A stretch of 11,831 bases of DNA from Nitrospirota bacterium (GTDB lineage Bacteria; Nitrospinota_A; UBA7883; JACRGQ01). The first letter of the stretch is position 1, and every line of letters starts with the position of its first letter. Of this stretch, positions 1 through 6,526 are shown piece after piece. Below the pieces are notes generated by a model. That model saw only the letters and a program-made list of their open reading frames with translations. It did no database searches and was not told the DNA's origin. The translations under genes were made by a program, and so were the position numbers. Location: positions 1 to 11,831 of the forward strand of contig JAJRYM010000089.1 in the NCBI GenBank assembly GCA_024275775.1. The letters are read 5' to 3'.

Positions 1-83
1 GCTGTGAAATTTTGGGGTTCGCTCTCATGCTGTTTTTCAGGGAAAAGTTTTATCGAATTCAGACCGGCTTTTATGCTTCCGTT

Positions 84-113
84 TTGACATCGGGAGAGTG
101 TATCAGCTATCGT
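84..113 (+). promoter_or_regulatory. candidate sigma-70 promoter for the first gene
   Basis: A perfect -35 hexamer TTGACA (84-89) is followed after 18 nt by TATCGT (108-113), which matches four of six -10 positions. Transcription would begin near 120, giving a leader of about 50 nt before the ATG at 173. The first 172 nt of the window are more AT-rich than the genes and contain no gene I recognise. The -35 box is strong and the -10 mediocre, so the exact -10 is uncertain. Confidence 0.45.
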
Positions 114-160
114 AGAAAATTGAATATTTTTAATATATCTCAGTGGCGGATTGCGCCCGC

Positions 161-165
161 AGGAG
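161..165 (+). promoter_or_regulatory. ribosome binding site that fixes the start of the first gene
   Basis: AGGAG lies 7 nt before the ATG at 173. The in-frame GTG at 143 has no such site, so the ten extra codons upstream of 173 are not counted as coding. Confidence 0.75.
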
Positions 166-172
166 CATAACG

Positions 173-826
173 ATGGCCGCGATTTTTGAAAGTCTGGACA
201 AGAGCGTAATTCTTACCAACATGCCTTTTGAAATAGAGGAGGAGCGCGTTCTGCGCGAGCTCAGGATATCCAAAATTCGGAATCTTGATGAAATGTCGGA
301 AAAAAACATAGCAAGATATATCAAACAAGCTATCGATACCGCTTACACGCTTATAGAGCCGAAAGCTGTTTATCGCACTTTCAGGCTTGCTAAACAGAAG
401 GACGGCCCTCCGGGAGTGAAGGAAAGTGCGGGGCTTTTCTTCGGCAAAAAGATAGCGGAAATGATGGAAGCCTGCGACTACGTAACCCTGATGGCTACGA
501 CTATCGGGCCGGGTTTGCCGAAGATGGCCGACGAGCTGAAAGAGGCCGACCCAACCGGATCCTTTTATCTTGAACACGTCGGCGGATGGATGGCCGATTA
601 CATGGCTGAAAAAGTGGACGAGAAAATAACCGTGGAATGCAATAAAAACGGTTACAAAACTACGTTCCGCTACGCCCCCGGATACGGCGACTGGACTCTG
701 GAAGCCCAGAAAGATATTTTCCGCATTTTGAAACCTGAACAGATAGGCGTGTCTCTAACAGATACAATGATAATGATTCCGCGGAAATCGGTTACCGCCG
801 CCATAGGCTGGGAGCCCGCTGTTTGA
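173..826 (+). CDS. stand-alone cobalamin-dependent methionine synthase activation (reactivation) domain protein
   Basis: This 217-residue protein resembles the C-terminal AdoMet-binding reactivation domain of MetH (Pfam Met_synt_B12), as found in free-standing form in many anaerobes. What is seen is the RxxPGYGDW stretch (residues 166-174), equivalent to the RxxPGY AdoMet-binding motif of MetH, followed by an IGVSLT...MIPRKSV segment (191-206) and a final AIGW. No substrate, cobalamin or zinc domains are present, so it cannot be a whole methionine synthase. In the family this domain supplies AdoMet for reductive methylation of oxidised cob(II)alamin. A partner corrinoid protein must be encoded elsewhere; its identity is unknown, and either a split MetH or another corrinoid methyltransferase would fit. 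There is no signal peptide, so it is cytoplasmic. The start at 173 is chosen on the AGGAG at 161-165. The stop codon overlaps the -35 box of the next promoter. Confidence 0.85.
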   Translation: MAAIFESLDKSVILTNMPFEIEEERVLRELRISKIRNLDEMSEKNIARYIKQAIDTAYTLIEPKAVYRTFRLAKQKDGPPGVKESAGLFFGKKIAEMMEACDYVTLMATTIGPGLPKMADELKEADPTGSFYLEHVGGWMADYMAEKVDEKITVECNKNGYKTTFRYAPGYGDWTLEAQKDIFRILKPEQIGVSLTDTMIMIPRKSVTAAIGWEPAV

Positions 827-851
827 CAATTTTTCCGGCTGTTGGGATAAT
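823..851 (+). promoter_or_regulatory. strong sigma-70 promoter overlapping the stop codon of the first gene
   Basis: TTGACA (823-828) contains the TGA stop codon of the preceding gene (824-826). After exactly 17 nt comes GATAAT (846-851), five of six consensus bases, preceded by an extended -10 TG at 843-844. Transcription would start near 858, leaving a leader of about 24 nt before the ATG at 882. This is the best promoter in the window. It would let the Fe-S protein and downstream genes be expressed separately from the cobalamin protein. Confidence 0.7.
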
Positions 852-868
852 ACGATAATTATGGAAAC

Positions 869-873
869 AGGAG
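869..873 (+). promoter_or_regulatory. ribosome binding site deciding the start of the NifU-like gene
   Basis: AGGAG lies 8 nt before the ATG at 882. The in-frame ATG at 861 is upstream of this site and only about 3 nt past the predicted transcription start, so it is unlikely to be used. Confidence 0.7.
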
Positions 874-881
874 ATAAAACA

Positions 882-1103
882 ATGAAGGAACGTGTTGAAG
901 AGATACTTGACAAAGTAAGGCCATACCTCCAGGCGGATGGGGGAGACGTGGAACTGGTGGATGTAAAAGACGGCATAGTGTCGGTTAGGCTTCAGGGAGC
1001 GTGCGGCGCCTGCCCCAGCTCCACCATGACGCTTAAAATGGGTATTGAAAGAGCCTTGAAGGAAGGAATTCCGGAAATCCAGGAAGTTCAACAGGTTTTT
1101 TAG
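882..1103 (+). CDS. NifU C-terminal (Nfu-type) domain iron-sulfur carrier
   Basis: This 73-residue protein is almost entirely one NifU C-terminal domain. It shows the family's opening pattern RPYLQADGGDVELV (about residues 12-25) and the CxxC cluster ligand in GACGACPSS (about 40-48), then a TLKMGIE helix and an IPEI ending. In this family two subunits share a 4Fe-4S cluster through their CxxC pairs and pass it to target apoproteins. It has neither the IscU-like N-terminal domain of full NifU nor the degenerate A-type domain of E. coli NfuA, so it is the short stand-alone form. It lies 55 nt after the cobalamin protein behind its own promoter and 16 nt before the thioredoxin gene. Possible clients in this window include the radical SAM enzyme MqnC, which is inference only. 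Confidence 0.92.
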   Translation: MKERVEEILDKVRPYLQADGGDVELVDVKDGIVSVRLQGACGACPSSTMTLKMGIERALKEGIPEIQEVQQVF

Positions 1104-1119
1104 CGTAAAGCTGATTGTT

Positions 1120-1650
1120 ATGAATTTGCGCAAACTAACTCTTTTCGGAGTAATTTTCTTTGCGGGATACTGGTTAAGCATCGGCGCCCACCCGCTTGTG
1201 GAGTCTGTTTACGCCAGCGAGGACCCGGCCGCTCCCGATGTATCCCTCACAAAACTTCTTGACGGCAAAACGGTAAATCTAAGCGATTACCGAGGGAAGT
1301 GGGTACTGCTCAATTTCTGGGCAACGTGGTGCCCCCCATGCGTGGCTGAGATGCCGTCGCTTGAAGGCTTTTACAAAAAATTCAAGGGGAAAAATTTCAC
1401 TGTGCTTGCCGTTTCCGTCGATAAGGGCGGGGTGCAACAGGTTAAGGACTTTGTTAAAGAGTATGGTCTGACCTTTGAAGTTTTTCATGACCCGGAAAGC
1501 ATCGCCGCAGATCCGTTTGGAGTCATGAGCCTGCCAAGCACATATTTTATAGATCCAACCGGCAAAATAGTCTCCGAAGCCAGAGGCGGGAGAAACTGGA
1601 CGGACAAGGTTATTACGGACTATTTTTCCGACCTGATGTCCCGGCAGTAA
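1120..1650 (+). CDS. exported TlpA/ResA-like thioredoxin-fold protein
   Basis: The 176-residue product starts with a basic tip and hydrophobic stretch (residues 4-22) and has a plausible signal peptidase site after VYA (about 32). The mature part is a TlpA/AhpC-TSA-type thioredoxin fold: NFWATWCPPC carries the redox cysteines C71 and C74, and LPST holds the cis-proline (P139). The DGKTVNLSDYRGKWVLLNFW lead-in is typical of ResA/TlpA proteins. Such proteins reduce disulfides in the envelope, commonly for cytochrome c maturation. No cytochrome maturation gene is nearby, so the client is unknown. The ATG at 1120 has no clear ribosome binding site. The gene lies 16 nt after the Fe-S protein and 13 nt before the glycosyltransferase. 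It might remain membrane-anchored if the leader is not cleaved. Confidence 0.88.
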   Translation: MNLRKLTLFGVIFFAGYWLSIGAHPLVESVYASEDPAAPDVSLTKLLDGKTVNLSDYRGKWVLLNFWATWCPPCVAEMPSLEGFYKKFKGKNFTVLAVSVDKGGVQQVKDFVKEYGLTFEVFHDPESIAADPFGVMSLPSTYFIDPTGKIVSEARGGRNWTDKVITDYFSDLMSRQ

Positions 1651-1656
1651 AGCCGG
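1641..1656 (+). repeat. small inverted repeat spanning a stop codon
   Basis: CCGGC (1641-1645) and GCCGG (1652-1656) form a 5 bp GC stem with a 6 nt loop across the thioredoxin stop codon. There is no T run after it, so it is not a terminator. It sits just before the glycosyltransferase GTG start, which has no visible Shine-Dalgarno, and could modestly affect its translation or be chance. Confidence 0.3.
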
Positions 1657-1663
1657 TTCCGAT

Positions 1664-2773
1664 GTGAAGGGCGCTTCCATAAATCTTGTTACCTCATGGC
1701 CGTCTGAATCCGGAGTGGGAAGCGGCGTAGCCGTAGTCGCAAAAAATATCTGCAGGGCCCTTTCGGAAGCCGGATGGAACGTGGCCAGGCTTTCTCCTTC
1801 CTTTTCATCCGAAGGGTACTTAACCTCTTCGCTTCGGCGGTTGGGGTTCAACATCTTTCTTCGCCACGGCAGGGCTATGCGCAGAAGCCTTGAAAACGGG
1901 CCGGTGGTGGCGTTTGATTTCGACGGTTTTTACTTCCCCCGGAACCTGCGGTTCGCCTCCGTTAACGGCGGGATACTTGGCGATATCGTGCGGTTTGAGA
2001 AAGGAGCCGTGAGGCAGACTCTCAAACTGCTTGCCCGGCTGGACAAAATGGCCTGCCGAAAGGCGGAGGTGGTCTTCACGCCCAGCGAATACTGCAGAAA
2101 ACGGTTGGACGAGCTGTACGGCGTAAGGCCGGAGAATGTCCGTTTAATGCGCAACGGGATTTTTTTTGAAAGCTGGGTGAAAAAGGTGAAAGCCGCCGTC
2201 CCGGAGCGGCGCACCGGTCCGGTTGTTCTTGCGGTGGCGCGGCTGTATAAAAGAAAAGGTCTTTCCCAGCTTATAAAAGTATGGCCGGCAATCCTGGGCT
2301 CAAAGCCGAGCGCCGTTCTTAATATAATCGGAGACGGGCTTGAAATGGAAAATCTTCAACATTTCGCGCGGGAGCTGGGGGTGCGGAATTCTATTAACTT
2401 TATCGGAGATGTTCGTTCAGAAAAAAACCTGGCCGGATATTACGCCGGATGCGACGTGTTTTGCCTGCCGAGCCTTCATGAAACGTTCGGCTTGGTTTTT
2501 CTGGAGGCGATGGCGGCGGGCAAGCCTGTTGTAGCGCTTAACTCCACCGCCGTCCCGGAAGTGGTAAGGGACGGCGTAGACGGCGTTCTTGTGCCTCCGG
2601 GAGACGATAAGGCTCTCTGCTCGGCGGTTGTTTCCCTTCTTGAAAATGAAAGTGTGAGCAGGGAAATGGGCGAGCGTGGAAAACGGCGGGTCGAGGAAAT
2701 TTTTGACTGGTCAAAGGTAATTCGGCCTCTCGTTGAATGGCTTGAGACATCCCGGAAGGAGGTAATATGCTAA
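1664..2773 (+). CDS. GT4-type glycosyltransferase (GT-B fold)
   Basis: This 369-residue protein has both Rossmann halves of a GT-B retaining glycosyltransferase. The N-terminal half contains the glycine-rich acceptor-side loop SGVGSGVA (16-23). The C-terminal half contains ARLYKRKG (192-199), with the R and K that contact the donor diphosphate, GDG (223-225) and the EX7E motif with E273 and E281 in ETFGLVFLE. It then runs GKPVVA, PEVV and an NGVLVPPGD-like DGVLVPPGD, all GT4 hallmarks. It would transfer a sugar from a nucleotide donor to a lipid, polysaccharide or protein; donor and acceptor cannot be read from sequence. No signal peptide is present, so it is cytoplasmic or peripheral. The GTG start at 1664 follows the thioredoxin stop by 13 nt without a good ribosome binding site. 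It overlaps the SDR gene by 7 nt. Confidence 0.9.
   Translation: MKGASINLVTSWPSESGVGSGVAVVAKNICRALSEAGWNVARLSPSFSSEGYLTSSLRRLGFNIFLRHGRAMRRSLENGPVVAFDFDGFYFPRNLRFASVNGGILGDIVRFEKGAVRQTLKLLARLDKMACRKAEVVFTPSEYCRKRLDELYGVRPENVRLMRNGIFFESWVKKVKAAVPERRTGPVVLAVARLYKRKGLSQLIKVWPAILGSKPSAVLNIIGDGLEMENLQHFARELGVRNSINFIGDVRSEKNLAGYYAGCDVFCLPSLHETFGLVFLEAMAAGKPVVALNSTAVPEVVRDGVDGVLVPPGDDKALCSAVVSLLENESVSREMGERGKRRVEEIFDWSKVIRPLVEWLETSRKEVIC
2756..2763 (+). promoter_or_regulatory. near-perfect Shine-Dalgarno for the SDR gene
   Basis: AAGGAGGT lies inside the end of the glycosyltransferase gene, 3 nt before the ATG at 2767. It is the strongest ribosome binding site in the window and suggests the SDR is made at a higher level than its overlapping upstream partner. 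Confidence 0.7.
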
Positions 2774-3471
2774 GCGGAAAAACAGCGCTGATTACAGGAG
2801 GCGGAAGAGGCATAGGGAAGGCGGCGGCGCTGCTGTTGGCCGAAAACGGCGCGCGCGTAATCGTATGCTCGAGAAACGGGAAGGAGCTAGCAGAAACCGT
2901 AGCCGAAGCGGGCGAAAACGCGCAAAAAATCGTATGCGACGTCGGCAACGAAAACGAAGTGAAACGGATGTTTTCCGTTATCGGGGGAAACCGCGGCGGA
3001 CTTGATATTCTTGTTAACGCGGCCGCCGTATTCGCGGGCGCCGCAATGGAAGAGACATCCGTTGAAGAGTTCCGCAGAATACAGGATATAAACTGCACCG
3101 GCACGTTCATCGTCTGCCGCGAGGCTTGCGGGCTGATGAAAAACAACGGCGGAGCGATAGTGAACATATCGTCTCTCGCAGGCATTCGAGGGCTGACGAA
3201 GTTTCCCGGTTTCGGGGCGTACACCGTTTCCAAATCCGGCGTGGCAGGCCTTACCGAGGCGCTCGCCGCTGAATGGAAGGAATACGGCATAAGGGTGAAC
3301 GCAGTAGCTCCGGGAGCGGTTGATACGGCCATGTTACAGCAGGCGGCGCCGGATCTTTATCCGCGCCTTACGCCGAGGCAGGTGGCCGAAACAATTCTTT
3401 TTCTGTGCGGCCCCAACTCATCTGCCGTTAACGGCGCCGTTATCGAGCTGTTTTCGCATCTTCAGAAATAA
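2767..3471 (+). CDS. short-chain dehydrogenase/reductase (SDR), FabG-like
   Basis: This 234-residue classical SDR has the nucleotide-binding loop TGGGRGIG (10-17), CDV with D58 near the adenine, N109, the catalytic serine in NISSLAG (S136) and YTVSK with Y152 and K156. It also has the RVNAVAPGAVDT turn (176-187). It would perform an NAD(P)-dependent carbonyl/alcohol conversion; the substrate is unknown. Arg at position 36 (CSRNGKE) would suit NADPH, as in FabG. Two oddities: the usual NNAG is NAAA (84-87), and the C-terminus ends in IELFSHLQK where family members usually have VDGG. Thus it is not confidently the housekeeping 3-oxoacyl-ACP reductase. Overlap with the glycosyltransferase suggests a shared role, perhaps in surface-glycan or lipid sugar modification, which is inference. 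Confidence 0.9.
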   Translation: MLSGKTALITGGGRGIGKAAALLLAENGARVIVCSRNGKELAETVAEAGENAQKIVCDVGNENEVKRMFSVIGGNRGGLDILVNAAAVFAGAAMEETSVEEFRRIQDINCTGTFIVCREACGLMKNNGGAIVNISSLAGIRGLTKFPGFGAYTVSKSGVAGLTEALAAEWKEYGIRVNAVAPGAVDTAMLQQAAPDLYPRLTPRQVAETILFLCGPNSSAVNGAVIELFSHLQK

Positions 3472-3508
3472 CGCTGTTGGCGCGCATAACGGGATTTGCG
3501 GCCGGTTT

Positions 3509-3550
3509 TGGTATAGAATATTTACCGACATGATACTTTTTTGTTTTAAT
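3509..3550 (+). promoter_or_regulatory. candidate promoter region for the M16 operon
   Basis: The 119 nt gap between the SDR and the first peptidase holds two overlapping candidates. One is an extended -10, TG at 3509-3510 plus TATAGA at 3512-3517, with no convincing -35. The other is TTTACC (3521-3526), 18 nt spacer, TTTAAT (3545-3550), also with TG one base upstream (3542-3543). The region is visibly more AT-rich than the flanking genes. I see no terminator for the upstream unit, so read-through from unit 1 is also possible. Confidence 0.4.
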
Positions 3551-3590
3551 CCTTTTTTCAAGCATCGACATCTGATTTTTATAACCGACA

Positions 3591-5120
3591 TTGAACTCCG
3601 ATAATAACCGATCACCGCTTGTTTCAGCGCTGGCTCTGACTGCCGCTTTATTCTTTGCGTGCGCCTTCGCATATCCTGCCGTTGCCGAAACACTTCAGGA
3701 GAGGGTGAAGGAATACAGGCTGGATAACGGTTTGCGGATTCTTGCTCTTCACAGGGACGGCTCCCCAACTTTTTCGGTTTTTACGCGCTTCCTCGCAGGC
3801 GCCGTTGACGAGAACGTGGGCGAAACCGGGGTGGCGCATATTCTTGAACATATGCTTTTCAAGGGAAGCCAGAGAATAGGCACCACCGATTTCAAAAAAG
3901 AAAAGCCGCTCATGGCAAAAGTCGAGAAATTGGGGGAAGAGCTGGACGCGGAGCGCCGGAAAGGCGATTCGGCCGATAAGAAAAAAGTAGCCCGCCTCAA
4001 AGAAAAGATGGCAGAAATTCTGAAAGAACAGCGGAAGTATATAGTGAGCGACGAAATCAGCTCCATATATTCCAGCAACGGCGGCGCGGCTTTCAACGCC
4101 TTTACCAACATGGATATCACATCGTATATCGTAAAACTTCCTTCCAACAGGCTTGAACTCTGGGCGTGGGTGGAATCCGACCGGCTTCGTTCCCCCGTTT
4201 TAAGGGAATATTACTCGGAGCGGGACGTTGTTATGGAAGAGCGCAGGAGAAGCGTGGATAACTCGGCCAACGGCACCCTTTACGAACAGTTCAAGGCGGC
4301 GGCGTTTCAGGCGCATCCTTACGGCAACCCGATAATAGGGTGGGAAAGCGATATCTCTTTACTGCCGAAAAAGAAAGTGAAGCAGTTTCTTAAAACCTAT
4401 TATTCTCCGAATAACATGGTGGTCTGTATTGTGGGGGATATAGAGCCGGATAAAGTTTTCAGCGTTATAAAAAAATATTTCGGCGATATTCCCGCGCAGA
4501 ATATCCCGCCAAGAATCGCAACGAAAGAGCCCGCGCAAAAAGGCGAACGGCGCATAAAAGTGGAGTTCGACGCGCAACCGGATGTGTTAATAGGTTTTCA
4601 CAAGCCTGTGTTTCCGAACAGGGATGATTATGTTTTCGACGTAATCGGCTCCATTCTCACATCCGGCAGAACATCCCGGCTTTACAAGTCGCTGGTGCTT
4701 GAGAAGGGAATAGCCGTTTCGGTGGATAGCTGGGCGGCGCCTGGAAGCAGGTATGACAACCTCTTTACCTTAGAGGCTGTTCCGCGGAAGCCCCATACAA
4801 CCGCAGAGCTCGAAACGGCCGTGTATGCAGAGCTTGACAGGCTCAAAACGGAGCCTGTATCCGCCAGAGAGTTACAGAAAGTGATAAATAACGTTGACGC
4901 CGATTATATTCGCGGTCTCAAGTCGAATTCCGGGCTGGCGTACTACCTTTCGGTTTATGAGATTATAACCAACGACTGGCGCAACATGATGCGGTATCAG
5001 GACGAAATAAAAAAGGTAACGCCGGAAGATATCATGAGAGCGGCCAAAAAATATCTTGTGAAATGGAACAGAACGGTGGCGACGCTCGTGAAACCTGCGG
5101 GAGACGGGAATTCGCCATGA
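3591..5120 (+). CDS. M16 family zinc metallopeptidase, catalytic subunit, exported
   Basis: This 509-residue protein begins with a signal peptide (hydrophobic 10-28, likely cut after AVA at 32). The M16 zinc site is intact: HILEH (H83, E86, H87), with the third ligand glutamate in ERDVVMEE (210-217). A charged, heptad-like insert (about 104-150, rich in K and E) separates the zinc helix from the NAFTNMD substrate strand (169-175). The second M16 domain (about 325-500) has lost the Arg/Tyr pair: the positions matching R317 and Y324 of the next protein are V369 and V376. It would degrade peptides in the periplasm. The TTG at 3591 is the only usual start codon between an in-frame TAA at 3582-3584 and the signal sequence, so it is chosen despite a poor ribosome binding site. 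It shares ATGA with the next gene. Confidence 0.92.
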   Translation: MNSDNNRSPLVSALALTAALFFACAFAYPAVAETLQERVKEYRLDNGLRILALHRDGSPTFSVFTRFLAGAVDENVGETGVAHILEHMLFKGSQRIGTTDFKKEKPLMAKVEKLGEELDAERRKGDSADKKKVARLKEKMAEILKEQRKYIVSDEISSIYSSNGGAAFNAFTNMDITSYIVKLPSNRLELWAWVESDRLRSPVLREYYSERDVVMEERRRSVDNSANGTLYEQFKAAAFQAHPYGNPIIGWESDISLLPKKKVKQFLKTYYSPNNMVVCIVGDIEPDKVFSVIKKYFGDIPAQNIPPRIATKEPAQKGERRIKVEFDAQPDVLIGFHKPVFPNRDDYVFDVIGSILTSGRTSRLYKSLVLEKGIAVSVDSWAAPGSRYDNLFTLEAVPRKPHTTAELETAVYAELDRLKTEPVSARELQKVINNVDADYIRGLKSNSGLAYYLSVYEIITNDWRNMMRYQDEIKKVTPEDIMRAAKKYLVKWNRTVATLVKPAGDGNSP

Positions 5121-6526
5121 AATTAAGAAATTTATCCGTTCTTGCGGCGGCCGTTTTGGTTTTGGCCGGATGCCATAAATCTTCCAGCCGGATACCTTCG
5201 TTCCATTTCTCTACGCTTGAATTTAAGCCTCCAAAAACTACGCGGGTTGTTTTAAGTAACGGCATGGTTCTGCACATGCTGGAAAATCACGAACTTCCCA
5301 TAATTCAAATAAGCTCGCTGGTTAAAATCGGCGATGAATGGGACCGGCCCGCAAAGCGGGGGCTGGCGGCGCTTACGGGCGTCGTTTGGCGCGCCGGAGG
5401 CACTACGAACGTGCCGCCGGATGAGCTCGACTCGAGGCTCGATTTCATCGGCGCCGGCATCGGGACTTCGATCGACAGGAAAAACGGCGAAATAAGCCTC
5501 TCCGTCTTAACGAAGGATATCGATGAAGGGCTGACCCTTTTCGCGGATATCATAAGAAATCCCGCTTTCGATCAAAAACGTTTTGAGGTGGCCAAAAACA
5601 ATGCGCTGGAGAGTATCAGGCGGCAAAACGATAGTCCCGGCTCAATCGTCCGCAGGGAGTTCAGAAGGCTTCTTTTTAAAGGGCATATCCACGGACTGCC
5701 GCCCACCATTGAAAGCGTAAGCCGAATAACGCGGGAAGACTGCGCAAAGTTCTACAGGGAGCATGTAGGGCCTGAAAGTTTTCTTGTAGGCATATCGGGA
5801 GATTTCGATTCCGATGAAATGAAGGCCAGGTTTGAAAAACTTTTTGCCGGCTTCAAACCGGCGGCGAAAAAGTTCCCCCCGCGTCCCAAACCTCCGAATA
5901 CCGTGGAACCGGGTATATATTTTGTGAACAAAAAACTGCCGCAAACCGCCATTCGCGCGGGACATTTCGGCATAAGCCGGAAGAACCCCGATTATTACGC
6001 GGCAAGAGTAATGAATAATATTCTCGGCGGGGCCGGGTTTTCTTCAAGGCTTACCCACGAAATAAGGTCTGAAAAAGGGCTCGCCTATTCCGTATGGTCT
6101 TACTTCGTAGGCGGGTACGACGACAACGGCGCGTTTCTGCTGGGCGGGGAAACGAAGGCGGAAACGACATACGACTTCATAGCAACAAGCAAATCGATAA
6201 TGGAGGATGTTATTACCAACGGCGTTTCGAAGGAGGAGCTGGATCTGGCGAAAACATCCATAGTGAACGCTTTTGTCCACGCCTTTGAAAAAGATTCGAA
6301 AATAGTTTCCCGCTATCTCTGGCTGGAATATTTCGATATGCCCAAGGACTATCTTGAAAAATTCCGAGAGAAGATAGACGCCGTAACCCTATCTCAGGTC
6401 AAAGATGTCGCGGCCAAATATCTGCATCCCGACAGGATGATTGTTATGGCCGTCGGCGACCGTGAAAAAATGGGCGACAAGATGGCGAAGCTTGGCAGGT
6501 TACAGGAGATAAAAATCGACCGATGA
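5117..6526 (+). CDS. M16 family non-catalytic partner subunit, lipoprotein
   Basis: This 469-residue M16 homologue lacks the zinc site: where the upstream protein has HILEH, it has ALTGV (85-89), so H, E and H become A, G and V. It keeps the C-terminal-domain Arg/Tyr pair in EIRSEKGLAYS (R317, Y324) that binds substrate in M16B enzymes. The N-terminus is a lipoprotein signal with lipobox LAGC (C19); His at +2 rather than Asp suggests outer-membrane sorting by the E. coli rule. Together with its upstream neighbour it should form a heterodimer of the kind described for Sphingomonas and mitochondrial processing peptidase. The start is placed at 5117 because the lipoprotein signal begins there, GGGAA lies 6 nt upstream, and ATGA couples it to the previous stop. 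The in-frame ATG at 5063 would add 18 non-signal residues. Confidence 0.92.
   Translation: MKLRNLSVLAAAVLVLAGCHKSSSRIPSFHFSTLEFKPPKTTRVVLSNGMVLHMLENHELPIIQISSLVKIGDEWDRPAKRGLAALTGVVWRAGGTTNVPPDELDSRLDFIGAGIGTSIDRKNGEISLSVLTKDIDEGLTLFADIIRNPAFDQKRFEVAKNNALESIRRQNDSPGSIVRREFRRLLFKGHIHGLPPTIESVSRITREDCAKFYREHVGPESFLVGISGDFDSDEMKARFEKLFAGFKPAAKKFPPRPKPPNTVEPGIYFVNKKLPQTAIRAGHFGISRKNPDYYAARVMNNILGGAGFSSRLTHEIRSEKGLAYSVWSYFVGGYDDNGAFLLGGETKAETTYDFIATSKSIMEDVITNGVSKEELDLAKTSIVNAFVHAFEKDSKIVSRYLWLEYFDMPKDYLEKFREKIDAVTLSQVKDVAAKYLHPDRMIVMAVGDREKMGDKMAKLGRLQEIKIDR

Noticed and set aside
3..170. Open frame on the plus strand from the left edge, ending 2 nt before the first gene
   Set aside because: It could be the tail of an upstream gene, but the 55 codons look like no family I know. 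The region is AT-rich, and a TTGACA-based promoter lies inside it. An open run of this length is not rare by chance.
1279..1854. 191-codon open frame on the minus strand
   Set aside because: It spans the opposite strand of the thioredoxin and glycosyltransferase starts, and its translation has no family features.
2538..3332. 264-codon open frame on the minus strand
   Set aside because: It lies opposite the glycosyltransferase end and the SDR, both with clear motifs. Its translation is rich in Ser, Pro and Ala with no recognisable domain, as expected of an antisense shadow.
5063..5116. N-terminal extension of the M16 partner from an upstream ATG
   Set aside because: It would put 18 polar residues before a clear lipoprotein signal peptide. 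The ATG at 5117 overlaps the previous stop in the usual ATGA way.
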